From the NCBI GenBank assembly GCA_026984595.1, contig JALSRW010000277.1, positions 1-12,944 of the forward strand: 12,944 bases of DNA, given 5' to 3'. Shown piece by piece: positions 1 to 6,235 of this stretch. Source of the stretch: Alphaproteobacteria bacterium (GTDB lineage Bacteria > Pseudomonadota > Alphaproteobacteria > Geminicoccales > Geminicoccaceae). Within the stretch, counting starts at the first letter, position 1. Every line of letters starts with the position of its first letter. The notes under the pieces were generated by a model. It was not told the origin of the DNA. It did no database searches and worked only from the letters and a program-made list of their open reading frames with translations. Both the position numbers and the translations under genes were made by a program.

Positions 1-356
1 CGCAGCGGTTCGGGCGGGGCCAACAGGGCCTCGGCGGGATCCTCGGCGGTGGCCAGGAACTCCACCTGCTGGCCCTCCATCATGGTCGCCTTCTGCTTTT
101 TCAGTCTGGCGCCGAAGAATTCGGCGAACAGTTTGGCGGGCCCGCCGATGGAGATGGTGATCTCGCTGCTGGCGGCATCGAAGACCTCGAAGCCGGCCTC
201 GCGCAAGGCACGCTTGGCCGCCTCCACATCTTCCGGCCGCGATTTGAAGAGATGGCAGGTGTCGCCGGTGATCGGCGCCTCGGCGGCGAACAGGGAAGCC
301 GGCCCGACCGAACGGGGCGAGACGGTGGCGATGACCTCGATCGTCTTCGACGGCAT
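1..356 (-). CDS. N-terminal part of a probable secreted-type serine protease (S53/S8-like prodomain), cut by the window edge
   Basis: The reading frame starts at an ATG at 354-356 and stays open to the window edge (118 codons visible). An upstream GGGAGGA sits about 7 nt before the ATG and supports this start. The visible protein begins MPSKTIEVIATVSPRSVGP. Residues about 40-85 form an alternating pattern (a helix with EDVEAAKRALREAGFEV, then a strand ITISIGGP, then a helix AKLFAEFFGARL). This pattern resembles the activation (pro-kumamolisin) domain of sedolisin-type S53 peptidases and related subtilases. No catalytic residues are in view, so the protease assignment is an inference from the prodomain-like fold only. 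No signal peptide is obvious at the N-terminus. The gene is monocistronic as far as can be seen, with a 351-bp gap upstream. Confidence 0.6.
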   Translation of the reverse strand, partial: MPSKTIEVIATVSPRSVGPASLFAAEAPITGDTCHLFKSRPEDVEAAKRALREAGFEVFDAASSEITISIGGPAKLFAEFFGARLKKQKATMMEGQQVEFLATAEDPAEALLAPPEPL

Positions 357-428
357 GCAGGATTCCTCCCGGATACGGCTGTCTCGGGTGCAGGAAGCCC
401 GCCCAACGGATCTTCTGGTTGGAAACCG

Positions 429-458
429 TGAATAGCATGAATGCGGAAGAACGCGCAA
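429..458 (-). promoter_or_regulatory. Possible promoter of the edge gene
   Basis: On the minus strand TTGCGC (453-458) is followed after 18 nt by an extended -10-like TG-C-TATTCA (TATTCA at 429-434). This would place transcription start roughly 65 nt before the ATG at 356. The match is partial, so this is only a candidate. Confidence 0.3.
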
Positions 459-616
459 CGCCGGCGCACGAAACCGCCCGCGGAAGCAGCGCCCGAAACG
501 ATCCGGGCGATGCCCCGCGACCCCCGTCGATCACCGGACATCGCCCGTTCGTCTGCGCGACCCGGAGAAGCTCCGCGCCGCGCCTCCCCCGACGAAACCT
601 GACGTTCCTGCGCAAG

Positions 617-632
617 GTAACCGTTCGGTTAC
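617..632. promoter_or_regulatory. 16-bp palindrome, operator-like (GTAACCG-TT-CGGTTAC)
   Basis: A perfect 7+7 inverted repeat with a 2-nt centre reads GTAACCGTTCGGTTAC. Its AACCG/CGGTT half-sites and size are typical of operators bound by homodimeric TetR-like repressors. It sits about 260 bp upstream of the edge gene start and about 75 bp beyond the SMP-30 stop. No TetR gene lies in the window, so the binding protein is unknown. A short RNA hairpin is an alternative, but the loop is too small to be favourable. Confidence 0.4.
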
Positions 633-666
633 ACCCATCTTGCTACCCGAAATCGGGGGCAGCCGC

Positions 667-708
667 AAGAGGTCTCGAAGCGGATCGCGGGGGAAGGCGC
701 GACCTCTT
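667..708 (-). terminator. Weak hairpin at the 3' end of the SMP-30 gene
   Basis: AAGAGGTC (667-674) and GACCTCTT (701-708) are perfect 8-bp inverted repeats with a 26-nt loop. They begin at the stop codon of the lactonase gene. No U-run follows on the minus strand, so this may be an RNA 3'-end structure or a chance match rather than an intrinsic terminator. Confidence 0.25.
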
Positions 709-1580
709 CAGCCGCCGAACAGGGCCTCCGGCTGCCCGGCCACACCGACCTCGAGGGCGAACAGGCCGCCGGCCAGCGGCGCCTTTTCGAGGATGGCCGC
801 ATCGATGCCGATGCGGGCCGAGGTGACGAACAGAGTTGTCCGGCCCGGCCCGCCGAGGCAGCAGGCGCTGGGCTGGGGGACCGGCAGGCGCAGGCTCTGC
901 ACCAGCCGGCCGTCCGGGGCGTAGCGATCCACCCGCCAGCCGCCCCAGACGGCGGTCCAGACATGGCCCTCGGCATCGACGCAGAGCCCGTCGGGAAAGC
1001 CGTCATCCTCGGCGAGCTGCACGAACACCCGCTCGCCGGCGGGCAGGCCGCTGTCGATATCGTAATCGTAGGCCCAGATCACCCGCCGCATGCTGTCGGT
1101 GAAATACATCACCCGATCGTCGGGGCTCCAGCCGATGCCGTTGGCGATACCCAGACCCTCCCGGATCCGGGTCACGCGACCGTCGGGATCGAGGCGCCAG
1201 AGACTGCCGGTGAAGCGCTCTTCTTCGTCGTCCATGGTGCCGGCGAAGAAGCGGCCGCGGCGATCGACCCGGCCGTCGTTGAAGCGGTTGCCGGGAAGAT
1301 CGGCTTCGGGATCGCAGATCGGATCGAGCGCGCCGGTGGCCGGCTCGAAGCGGTGGAAACCGGATTTCAGCGCCACCAGCATGCTGCCGTCGCGGCGGAA
1401 GGCGTAGCAGCCGATGCGCTCGGGCATCGGCCAGGCGCGGGCCTCGCCGGTACGCGGATCGAAGCGGTAGAGATGGGGGTTCTTGATGTCGATCCAGTAG
1501 AGCACCTGCTCGATGGGGTGCCACAGCGGCCCCTCGCCGACCACCGCCCGGGCATCGATCAGACATTTCGGTTCACGCAT
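708..1580 (-). CDS. SMP-30/gluconolactonase/LRE family sugar lactonase
   Basis: This is a 290-residue metal-dependent lactonase of the senescence marker protein-30 (regucalcin) family, predicted to hydrolyse sugar lactones such as gluconolactone in the cytoplasm. The family's six-bladed propeller landmarks are in order: GEGPLWHP with metal ligand E16, NRFNDG with N98/N101, GIANGIGWSPD with metal ligand N147, and GFPDGLCVD with metal ligand D197. E16, N147 and D197 correspond to E18, N154 and D204 of human SMP30, so the active site appears intact. I chose the ATG at 1580 because GGGAGGCAGGGG lies directly upstream; a longer frame reaching 1646 adds only an Arg-rich stretch. It diverges from the methyltransferase gene across a 92-bp gap. 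The true sugar cannot be named from sequence. Confidence 0.93.
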   Translation of the reverse strand: MREPKCLIDARAVVGEGPLWHPIEQVLYWIDIKNPHLYRFDPRTGEARAWPMPERIGCYAFRRDGSMLVALKSGFHRFEPATGALDPICDPEADLPGNRFNDGRVDRRGRFFAGTMDDEEERFTGSLWRLDPDGRVTRIREGLGIANGIGWSPDDRVMYFTDSMRRVIWAYDYDIDSGLPAGERVFVQLAEDDGFPDGLCVDAEGHVWTAVWGGWRVDRYAPDGRLVQSLRLPVPQPSACCLGGPGRTTLFVTSARIGIDAAILEKAPLAGGLFALEVGVAGQPEALFGG

Positions 1581-1672
1581 CCCCTGCCTCCCTCGACGAC
1601 GAATCCGTCTGCGGTCTTCCCACCGCCGGCATTCTGTGCGAGCCATTCCCGGCCAGCCTCCGGCGGTGCTCC
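1581..1672. promoter_or_regulatory. Divergent intergenic region of the lactonase and methyltransferase genes
   Basis: This 92-bp gap separates the divergent starts at 1580 (minus) and 1673 (plus), so it must hold promoters for both unless transcription starts elsewhere. I see a good Shine-Dalgarno for the minus gene (GGGAGG) but only a weak GGCGGTG before the plus-strand ATG. I could not pick out convincing -35/-10 pairs. Confidence 0.4.
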
Positions 1673-2377
1673 ATGCGATTGTATCGGGACCATTTGTTAC
1701 CGCGTCTCATCCACGGCGTCATGCGCGATGCGCGCTTCCTGCCGCTGCGGCGGGAACTCGCCGCCCGGGCGCGTGGCCGGGTGCTGGAGATCGGCATCGG
1801 CTCCGGCCTCAACCTGCCCCTCTACGATCCGGGACGGGTGGAGGCGGTGCTGGGGGTCGATCCCAGCCATCTGCTGCTGACCCTGGCCCGCCGGCGGGCG
1901 GAGGGGCGGTCCTTTCCGGTCTGGCTGGTGCAGGCCGATGCCGAACGTCTGCCGTTGCCCGACGCCTCGATGGACACCGTGCTGAGTAGCTGGACGCTGT
2001 GTTCGATCCCCGATCTCGGCACGGCACTCGCCGAGATCGCCCGGGTGCTGCGTCCCGGAGGACGGTTCCTGTTCCTCGAACACGGGCTGTCGGCGGAGCC
2101 CTCGGTCGCCCGCTGGCAGCGTCTTCTGACCCCGTTCTGGCGGCCGCTCGCCGGCGGCTGCCATCTCGACCGGCCGATCGCCGAACGGTTGCGGCGCGCC
2201 GGATTGCGGCCGGCGCGTCTGGACACCGGCTACATGCTGGCCGGACCCCGGCTTTTCACCTATCACTATCGCGGCGAGGCAGAACCGCCGGAGCGGCAGA
2301 GCGGAGCCGGAGCGGACAGCGCTGCCGGGGCGGAGGCGGCACCGGGCCGGGGAAAGGGAACGGCATGCGACAGGTGA
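1673..2377 (+). CDS. METTL7-like class I SAM-dependent methyltransferase
   Basis: This 234-residue protein has the Rossmann methyltransferase motifs in order: motif I VLEIGIGSG (37-45), the acidic residue after strand 2 in LGVDPS (D63), QADAERLPLPD (87-97), and the post-IV segment RVLRPGGRFLFLEH (124-137). Beyond the generic UbiE-like core, the stretches TLCSI (108-112), LEH (135-137) and GGCHLDRP (161-168) line up with TLVLCSV, MEH and DGCNLTR of human METTL7 proteins, which are thiol (including H2S) S-methyltransferases. Thiol activity here is inferred from that resemblance. The last 34 residues are a Gly/Ala/Glu-rich tail without structure. They run over the ribosome binding site of aguB and 13 bp into its coding region, so the two genes are probably co-transcribed. 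The start has only a weak Shine-Dalgarno. Confidence 0.85.
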   Translation: MRLYRDHLLPRLIHGVMRDARFLPLRRELAARARGRVLEIGIGSGLNLPLYDPGRVEAVLGVDPSHLLLTLARRRAEGRSFPVWLVQADAERLPLPDASMDTVLSSWTLCSIPDLGTALAEIARVLRPGGRFLFLEHGLSAEPSVARWQRLLTPFWRPLAGGCHLDRPIAERLRRAGLRPARLDTGYMLAGPRLFTYHYRGEAEPPERQSGAGADSAAGAEAAPGRGKGTACDR

Positions 2378-3243
2378 CGGTGGCGGCGACCCAGATGGCC
2401 TGTGGCTGGGACCGGGCGGGCAATGTTCGCAGGGCCGAGCGCCTGGTGCGCGAGGCGGCCGCCCGCGGAGCCGATATCGTGCTCCTGCAGGAGCTGTTCG
2501 AGACCCCCTATTTCTGCAAGGACCAGCGGGCCGAGCATTTCGCGCTCGCCCACGAGGCCCAGGGGCATCCGCTGGTCGCCCGCATGTCCGATCTCGCCGC
2601 CGAGCTCGAGGTGGTGCTGCCGGTGAGCTTCTTCGAGCGGGCCAACAACGCCTATTTCAACGCGGTGACGATGCTCGACGCCGACGGCCGGGCGCTGGGC
2701 ACCTACCGCAAGAGCCACATTCCCGACGGCCCCGGCTACCAGGAGAAATACTACTTCAACCCCGGTGACACCGGATTTCGCGTCTGGCAGACCCGCTTCG
2801 GCCGGATCGGTCTCGGCATCTGCTGGGACCAGTGGTTCCCGGAAGCGGCCCGGGCGATGGCCCTGGTGGGAGCGGAGCTGCTGCTCTATCCCTCGGCCAT
2901 CGGCTCCGAGCCGCAGCAGCCCGAGCTCGACAGCAGCGCCCACTGGCAGCGGGTGATGCAGGGCCATGCCGCCGCCAACATGCTGCCGGTGGTGGCCGCC
3001 AACCGGATCGGGACGGAAAGGGGGGAGAGCTGCACCGTCACCTTCTACGGCAGCTCCTTCATCACCGACGGCAGGGGGGAAATCCTGGCCCGGGCCGGAC
3101 GGGAGGAGGAGGCGGTGATCACCGCCAGCTTCGATCTCGACGCGCTGGCCCGGGAGCGGGCCGGCTGGGGGCTGTTCCGCGACCGTCGTCCGGACCTCTA
3201 TCTCACCCTGCTGAGCCTCGACGGCCGGGGCCAGGCCATCTGA
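2365..3243 (+). CDS. aguB: N-carbamoylputrescine amidase
   Basis: This is a 292-residue nitrilase-superfamily enzyme that converts N-carbamoylputrescine to putrescine, CO2 and ammonia, the last step of the arginine-agmatine route to putrescine. The Glu-Lys-Cys triad is complete: E43 in LLQELFETPYFC, K116 in YRKSHIPDG and C153 in GICWDQWFPE. AguB-typical segments GYQEKYYFNPGDTGF, GSEPQQPELDS and HAAANMLPVVAANRIG are present, and length matches the family. The ATG at 2365 is preceded by GGGGAAAGGGAA, and homology begins exactly there; a longer in-frame extension lies inside the methyltransferase gene in another frame. It overlaps the methyltransferase by 13 bp. The usual partner agmatine deiminase (aguA) is not in view. 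Its stop lies 9 bp from the stop of the convergent uspA gene. Confidence 0.95.
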   Translation: MRQVTVAATQMACGWDRAGNVRRAERLVREAAARGADIVLLQELFETPYFCKDQRAEHFALAHEAQGHPLVARMSDLAAELEVVLPVSFFERANNAYFNAVTMLDADGRALGTYRKSHIPDGPGYQEKYYFNPGDTGFRVWQTRFGRIGLGICWDQWFPEAARAMALVGAELLLYPSAIGSEPQQPELDSSAHWQRVMQGHAAANMLPVVAANRIGTERGESCTVTFYGSSFITDGRGEILARAGREEEAVITASFDLDALARERAGWGLFRDRRPDLYLTLLSLDGRGQAI

Positions 3244-3252
3244 CCTTCGCTC

Positions 3253-3765
3253 TCAGGTGACGGCGTCGATCTGCTCGTCGTCGAGATGGCCGGGGACCAG
3301 GGTCACCGGCACCTTGAGATTGCGCAGATTCTTCATCAGATGGCTGACGATCGGCCCCGGGCTGGAGCCTTCCGGGGCGGTGGCCAGCACCAGCAGCGAG
3401 ATGCTCGGATCCTCGTGGATCAGACGCAGCACCTCTTCGGCGCGATGGCCCTCGCGGATGTAGAGGATGGGCAGGCTTCCGGTCTGCGCGAAGACATCGG
3501 CGGCCAGCGACTGCAGCCTGCGTTCGGCCTCCAGCCGGGCGTCCTCCTCCATCACCCGGCCGACCCCCAGCCAGTGCTGGAACTCCACCGGCTCGATCAC
3601 GTAGAGCAGGGCGATGCGTCCGCCGGTATGCCGCGCCCGCCGGCAGGCGAAGCGCAGGGCGTTGCGCATCTCCTCGCTCTCGTCGACGACCACGAGGAAG
3701 ACGCGCTCCTGCCCCTTCTCCTCTCCGTCGGGGCGGGTCGGGCTCTCGGTCACGGGCTCGCTCAT
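3253..3765 (-). CDS. UspA-family universal stress protein
   Basis: This is a 170-residue cytoplasmic protein with a single Usp domain at about residues 21-158. It has the first strand and acidic residue FLVVVDES (D28), a central LPILYIREGHRAEEVLRLI, and the late strand PVTLVPG. The canonical ATP-binding Usp motif G-2x-G-9x-G(S/T) is not well kept: the region reads APEGSSPGPIVSHL (130-143), so nucleotide binding is uncertain. The N-terminal 20 residues are a charged extension. The ATG at 3765 lies 3 bp after the TAA of the Alph_Pro_TM gene, which points to translational coupling and a shared transcript. Usp proteins usually act in stress survival; this one is probably the effector at the end of the sulfur-linked cluster, though its partner is unknown. 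Confidence 0.9.
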   Translation of the reverse strand: MSEPVTESPTRPDGEEKGQERVFLVVVDESEEMRNALRFACRRARHTGGRIALLYVIEPVEFQHWLGVGRVMEEDARLEAERRLQSLAADVFAQTGSLPILYIREGHRAEEVLRLIHEDPSISLLVLATAPEGSSPGPIVSHLMKNLRNLKVPVTLVPGHLDDEQIDAVT

Positions 3766-3768
3766 GCC

Positions 3769-4518
3769 TTACCGTCTAGCGAAGACCAGGCTGGCGGTCC
3801 ATCCTGCAGCGACCGCGATGAGGATCGAACTCAACCCATAGATGGCCGGACGGCGCCGCGCCAGATCGAAGATGTCGGCCTCCAGCCCCACCTTGGAGAC
3901 CACCAGCACATTGCTCTGGGCCTGTACCACCCGGCCGCCGCGGAGATAGAGGGTCTGCACCTGGTAGTTGCCGGGAGCGACGTTGGCGGGAAAGGGAACC
4001 ACCGTGCGGAACAGCCGCTTGCCGAGGAAGTAGACCGGGATCGGCGACTGCACGTAGAGCTTCTGGCGCTGCTTGTTGCGGATCAGGGCGGCGCGGAAGG
4101 CGGCCACATCGGCTTTGCTCTGGTGCCGGTCGGGGCGCGCCTCGAGATGCAGCCGCTCGACCCCGATCTGGTAACGCTGCAGTACATCCTCCTCGGCCAG
4201 CAACTCCAGGGGCTTGCTGGAGGCCACGGCGTAGAAGCCGGGTACCCGGCGGAACCGCATCTCGTCGGTGTTGAACCAGAAGGGGCCGACCCGCGACTTG
4301 CGCCGCACCCGGAGATCCTCGGTCGGCCCGAACACCAGCACCACCACATCCCCGCCCGGTTCCTCGACGCTGCCGAACAGCAGCACCTCGGCGCCGGTGA
4401 AGGCGGTGGTGATGGCGATCAGATGCTTGGACAGGTCGGCGATCAGGCTCTGGCCGGATGCCGCGTTGGACATCGACAGCGCCAGCAGGAGCCCGTACAG
4501 CCATCGCCGCCGCAGCAT
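3769..4518 (-). CDS. Alphaproteobacterial putative transmembrane protein (Alph_Pro_TM, TIGR02186/PF09608)
   Basis: This 249-residue protein has an N-terminal signal or anchor (LLRRR-type basic start, then LYGLLLALSMSNAASG, about 7-22) and a C-terminal membrane helix (about 225-246, YGLSSILIAVAAGWTASLVF). The soluble middle would lie in the periplasm, with recognisable family segments such as GAEVLLFGS (42-50), GPFWFNTDEMRF (78-89), GFYAVASSKPL (94-104) and PGNYQVQTLYLRGG (182-195). The family is confined to Alphaproteobacteria and its function is unknown. I chose the ATG at 4518 because AAGGAT precedes it and a signal peptide follows at once; a frame extending to 4578 adds 20 residues without such support. 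It lies 81 bp downstream of the sqrR-like gene and 3 bp upstream of uspA, so it appears to be part of one operon. Confidence 0.88.
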   Translation of the reverse strand: MLRRRWLYGLLLALSMSNAASGQSLIADLSKHLIAITTAFTGAEVLLFGSVEEPGGDVVVLVFGPTEDLRVRRKSRVGPFWFNTDEMRFRRVPGFYAVASSKPLELLAEEDVLQRYQIGVERLHLEARPDRHQSKADVAAFRAALIRNKQRQKLYVQSPIPVYFLGKRLFRTVVPFPANVAPGNYQVQTLYLRGGRVVQAQSNVLVVSKVGLEADIFDLARRRPAIYGLSSILIAVAAGWTASLVFARR

Positions 4519-4544
4519 CGGAAATCCTTCGGATGGGCCAGACG

Positions 4545-4568
4545 GGAGCCAGCTTACAGGCCGGCTCC
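4545..4568 (-). repeat. Intercistronic hairpin between the sqrR-like gene and the Alph_Pro_TM gene
   Basis: GGAGCCAGC (4545-4553) and GCCGGCTCC (4560-4568) can form a 9-bp stem (one G-U pair on the minus-strand RNA) with a 6-nt loop. There is no U-tract after it, so it is more likely a partial attenuator or an RNA-processing/stability element than a full terminator. It could set different levels of the regulator and the downstream pair. Confidence 0.45.
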
Positions 4569-4599
4569 GCACATGCAAGCCGGTGGCGGGCGGCGCCCC

Positions 4600-4974
4600 T
4601 CAGGCCGGCTCGCGGTCGGGCACCTCGCAGTAGAGATTGTAGAGGGTGGCGATCACCGCCTCGGCCTCGGGCGAGGCCAGGGAATAGTAGATGGTCTGCG
4701 CATCGCGCCGCGTGCGCACCAGCGAATCGTGGCGCAATTTGGCGAGATGCTGCGACAGGGCCGACTGGCTGAGGCCGATCAGACGTACCAGCTCGCCCAC
4801 CGAACGTTCGCCGCCGACGAGCTGGCACATGATCAGCAGCCGGTTCTCGTTGCTCAGCGCCTTCAGCAGGCGGCTGGCCTCGCGGGCGTTGGCCTGCAGC
4901 TTGACATAATCGGCGGCGGAGAGGCGATGCTCGCCGCCCCTGTCGAAAGGAGGCTTGGATCGGGGGGCATTCAT
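4600..4974 (-). CDS. sqrR/bigR-like: ArsR/SmtB-family persulfide-sensing repressor, SqrR/BigR type
   Basis: This 124-residue winged-helix repressor carries the core LKALSNENRLLIMCQLV (37-53) and the recognition helix LSQSALSQHLAKLR (68-81), followed by a wing (RTRRDAQTIYYSLAS). Two cysteines, C50 and C116, are 66 residues apart, the same spacing as the C41/C107 pair of Rhodobacter capsulatus SqrR and the C42/C108 pair of Xylella BigR. In those proteins the pair forms a tetrasulfide or disulfide link when reactive sulfur species rise, which releases DNA. The metal-binding ELCVCD box of ArsR/SmtB proteins is absent. The ATG overlaps the TGA of the yeeE-like gene (ATGA), so translation is coupled. 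It most likely represses its own operon from the upstream region at about 6140-6250. Confidence 0.9.
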   Translation of the reverse strand: MNAPRSKPPFDRGGEHRLSAADYVKLQANAREASRLLKALSNENRLLIMCQLVGGERSVGELVRLIGLSQSALSQHLAKLRHDSLVRTRRDAQTIYYSLASPEAEAVIATLYNLYCEVPDREPA

Positions 4975-6095
4975 GACACGGGTTTCCCGGGATGCGATGG
5001 ACGCATGGCGACCGGCCGGCCGCCGTCTTCGCTGTCCTCGGCCGGCATGCGCGCCGGCCACAGCCGTCCGGTTTCCAGATAGCGCACGCCGCGCAGCCCG
5101 CCCAGCAGGATGGCCGCCACCGCCAGGGCGGACTCGAAGCTCATGGTGGACAGACCCGACAGGCCCTGGCCGACGGTGCAGCCTCCGGCCAGGGCGCCGC
5201 CGCTGCCCATCAGCACCGCACCCAGCGCGTGGCGGCCGAGATCGGTGCGATCGGCGAAGGTCTCGATGCGGAACTGCCCGGCCCGGCGGGCCGCCAGGAA
5301 GGCGCCGAGCAGGGTGCCGAGCACGAGCATCACCCCGAAGCCGGGAAGCAGCCCCCCGCCCGCCATCAGGTAGAGGAGGCCGCGGGCGGTGGGCAGGACG
5401 AAGGTCAGCGAGGCCATGCCCCAGCCGGCGCCGCCGCCGGCCAGCAGCGAGGTCGCCCACCAGCCGGCCACCACCAGCGCACCCAGGATCACGCCCGCCG
5501 ACAGTTCCGGCGAGCGGTGGCGAAAGCGGGGGTCGGCGAAAATCCAGGACAACAGCAACGCCGCCAGCAGCAGTCCCGAGAGCGGACCGGCGAGCGGACC
5601 CAGGAGCCCGGAGGCGAGCTGGCCCAGGCCGGCATAGCCCGGCGCGAAGCTGCCGATGCTGTGCAGCAGCCGATAGACCGGCGCCAGCAGGCCGGCGATG
5701 GTCGCATAGGCGCTGACCGCCACCAGCAGCACCACGAGCCAGGCCTTGAGACTGCCCGCCCCGGCCCGCACCAGATTGCGGCTGATGCAGCCGCCCGCGA
5801 GCACCATGCCGAAGCCGAACATGAGCCCGCCGCCGACGGCTCCCAGCCAGAACAGATCGCTGCGCAGATAGAGACTGCGTCCGGGATCGAAGGGCGAGGC
5901 CACCGCCAGGAGCTGGGTGCCGGCCAGGGCCACGGCCACCGCCAGCAGCCAGGAGCGGAGCCGCCGCCGGCTGCCGAAGAGCGCGAGATCGGCCAGCGCT
6001 CCCATCAGACAATAGTGGGTGCGCTGCACGGTGGCCCCGAACAGGGCACCGATCAGCAGGCCGGCGATGGCCAGGGCGACATGCGGTTCGATCAC
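4971..6095 (-). CDS. YeeE/YedE-family membrane transporter (thiosulfate/sulfur-compound uptake type)
   Basis: This 374-residue inner-membrane protein is made of many short hydrophobic segments in two repeated halves, as in the YeeE/YedE (TsuA) thiosulfate transporters. Characteristic cysteines are present: C29 in RTHYCLMG, C103 in AGGCISRNLVRAG and C306 in AGGCTVGQGLSG; in TsuA such cysteines line the thiosulfate path. The C-terminal 25 residues are hydrophilic. The start is a GTG at 6095, supported by CGGGAGA about 6 nt upstream, and homology begins right there. Its TGA overlaps the ATG of the sqrR-like gene. YeeE proteins often sit beside a TusA-like sulfur carrier; none is seen here. Control by persulfide through the adjacent repressor is a likely but unproven reading. 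Confidence 0.9.
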   Translation of the reverse strand: MIEPHVALAIAGLLIGALFGATVQRTHYCLMGALADLALFGSRRRLRSWLLAVAVALAGTQLLAVASPFDPGRSLYLRSDLFWLGAVGGGLMFGFGMVLAGGCISRNLVRAGAGSLKAWLVVLLVAVSAYATIAGLLAPVYRLLHSIGSFAPGYAGLGQLASGLLGPLAGPLSGLLLAALLLSWIFADPRFRHRSPELSAGVILGALVVAGWWATSLLAGGGAGWGMASLTFVLPTARGLLYLMAGGGLLPGFGVMLVLGTLLGAFLAARRAGQFRIETFADRTDLGRHALGAVLMGSGGALAGGCTVGQGLSGLSTMSFESALAVAAILLGGLRGVRYLETGRLWPARMPAEDSEDGGRPVAMRPSHPGKPVS

Positions 6096-6150
6096 GCTCT
6101 CTCCCGGTGGCGTCCGGGCGCGGCCCGTGCGGCGGGGTGGACCGGAAACG

Positions 6151-6174
6151 CGTATAAGCTATCACGAATATGCG
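6151..6174. promoter_or_regulatory. Candidate SqrR/BigR operator (imperfect dyad)
   Basis: CGTATA (6151-6156) and TATGCG (6169-6174) form an inverted repeat matching 5 of 6 bases around a 12-nt centre. A GAAT lies at 6166-6169, 8 nt after ATAA (6154-6157), so one half resembles the ATTC-N8-GAAT site I recall for SqrR. The dyad covers the proximal -10 box, a good position for repression. The match is partial and the assignment is inference. Confidence 0.3.
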
Positions 6175-6179
6175 GTGAA
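6151..6179 (-). promoter_or_regulatory. Proximal promoter candidate of the yeeE-sqrR operon
   Basis: TTCACC (6174-6179) is separated by 17 nt from TATACG (6151-6156) on the minus strand, each matching the sigma-70 consensus at 4 of 6 positions. Transcription would begin near 6144, giving a leader of about 50 nt before the GTG at 6095. Confidence 0.45.
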
Positions 6180-6206
6180 GGTAAGGCCCAGAAAAAATCC
6201 GCAAAT

Positions 6207-6235
6207 CTTGTATGACTACAGTAGGGAAATGGCAA
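6207..6235 (-). promoter_or_regulatory. Distal promoter candidate of the yeeE-sqrR operon
   Basis: TTGCCA (6230-6235, 5 of 6) is followed after exactly 17 nt by TACAAG (6207-6212, 4 of 6) on the minus strand. The start point would fall near 6200. A 9-bp odd palindrome CTAC-A-GTAG (6216-6224) lies in the spacer and might be a protein site. Confidence 0.4.

Larger units (their letters stand above)
357..707. other. Non-coding gap carrying the promoter region of the edge gene
   Basis: This 351-bp stretch separates the SMP-30 gene (stop at 708-710) from the edge gene (start at 356), both on the minus strand. The open frames crossing it in either direction give Arg/Pro/Ser-rich peptides with no recognisable domain, so I read it as non-coding. 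It contains a 16-bp palindrome at 617-632, a weak promoter candidate at 429-458, an 8-bp inverted repeat at 667-674/701-708 just after the SMP-30 stop, and a short CCCGA-AA-TCGGG hairpin at 646-657. Neither hairpin is followed by a U-rich tract. Confidence 0.6.

Noticed and set aside
419..826. Open frames crossing the gap between the edge gene and the lactonase
   Set aside because: Arg/Pro/Ser-rich translations without domain, overlapping the lactonase end on the opposite strand.
963..1880. A 305-codon plus-strand frame over the lactonase and the methyltransferase start
   Set aside because: It covers two real genes in other frames and shows no domain or ribosome binding site.
3286..5082. A 598-codon open frame on the plus strand opposite uspA, Alph_Pro_TM and the sqrR-like gene
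   Set aside because: It is the antisense frame of genes with strong GC third-position bias, which removes stops. The peptide is His/Gln/Gly-rich with no domain, while the minus strand encodes recognisable families throughout.
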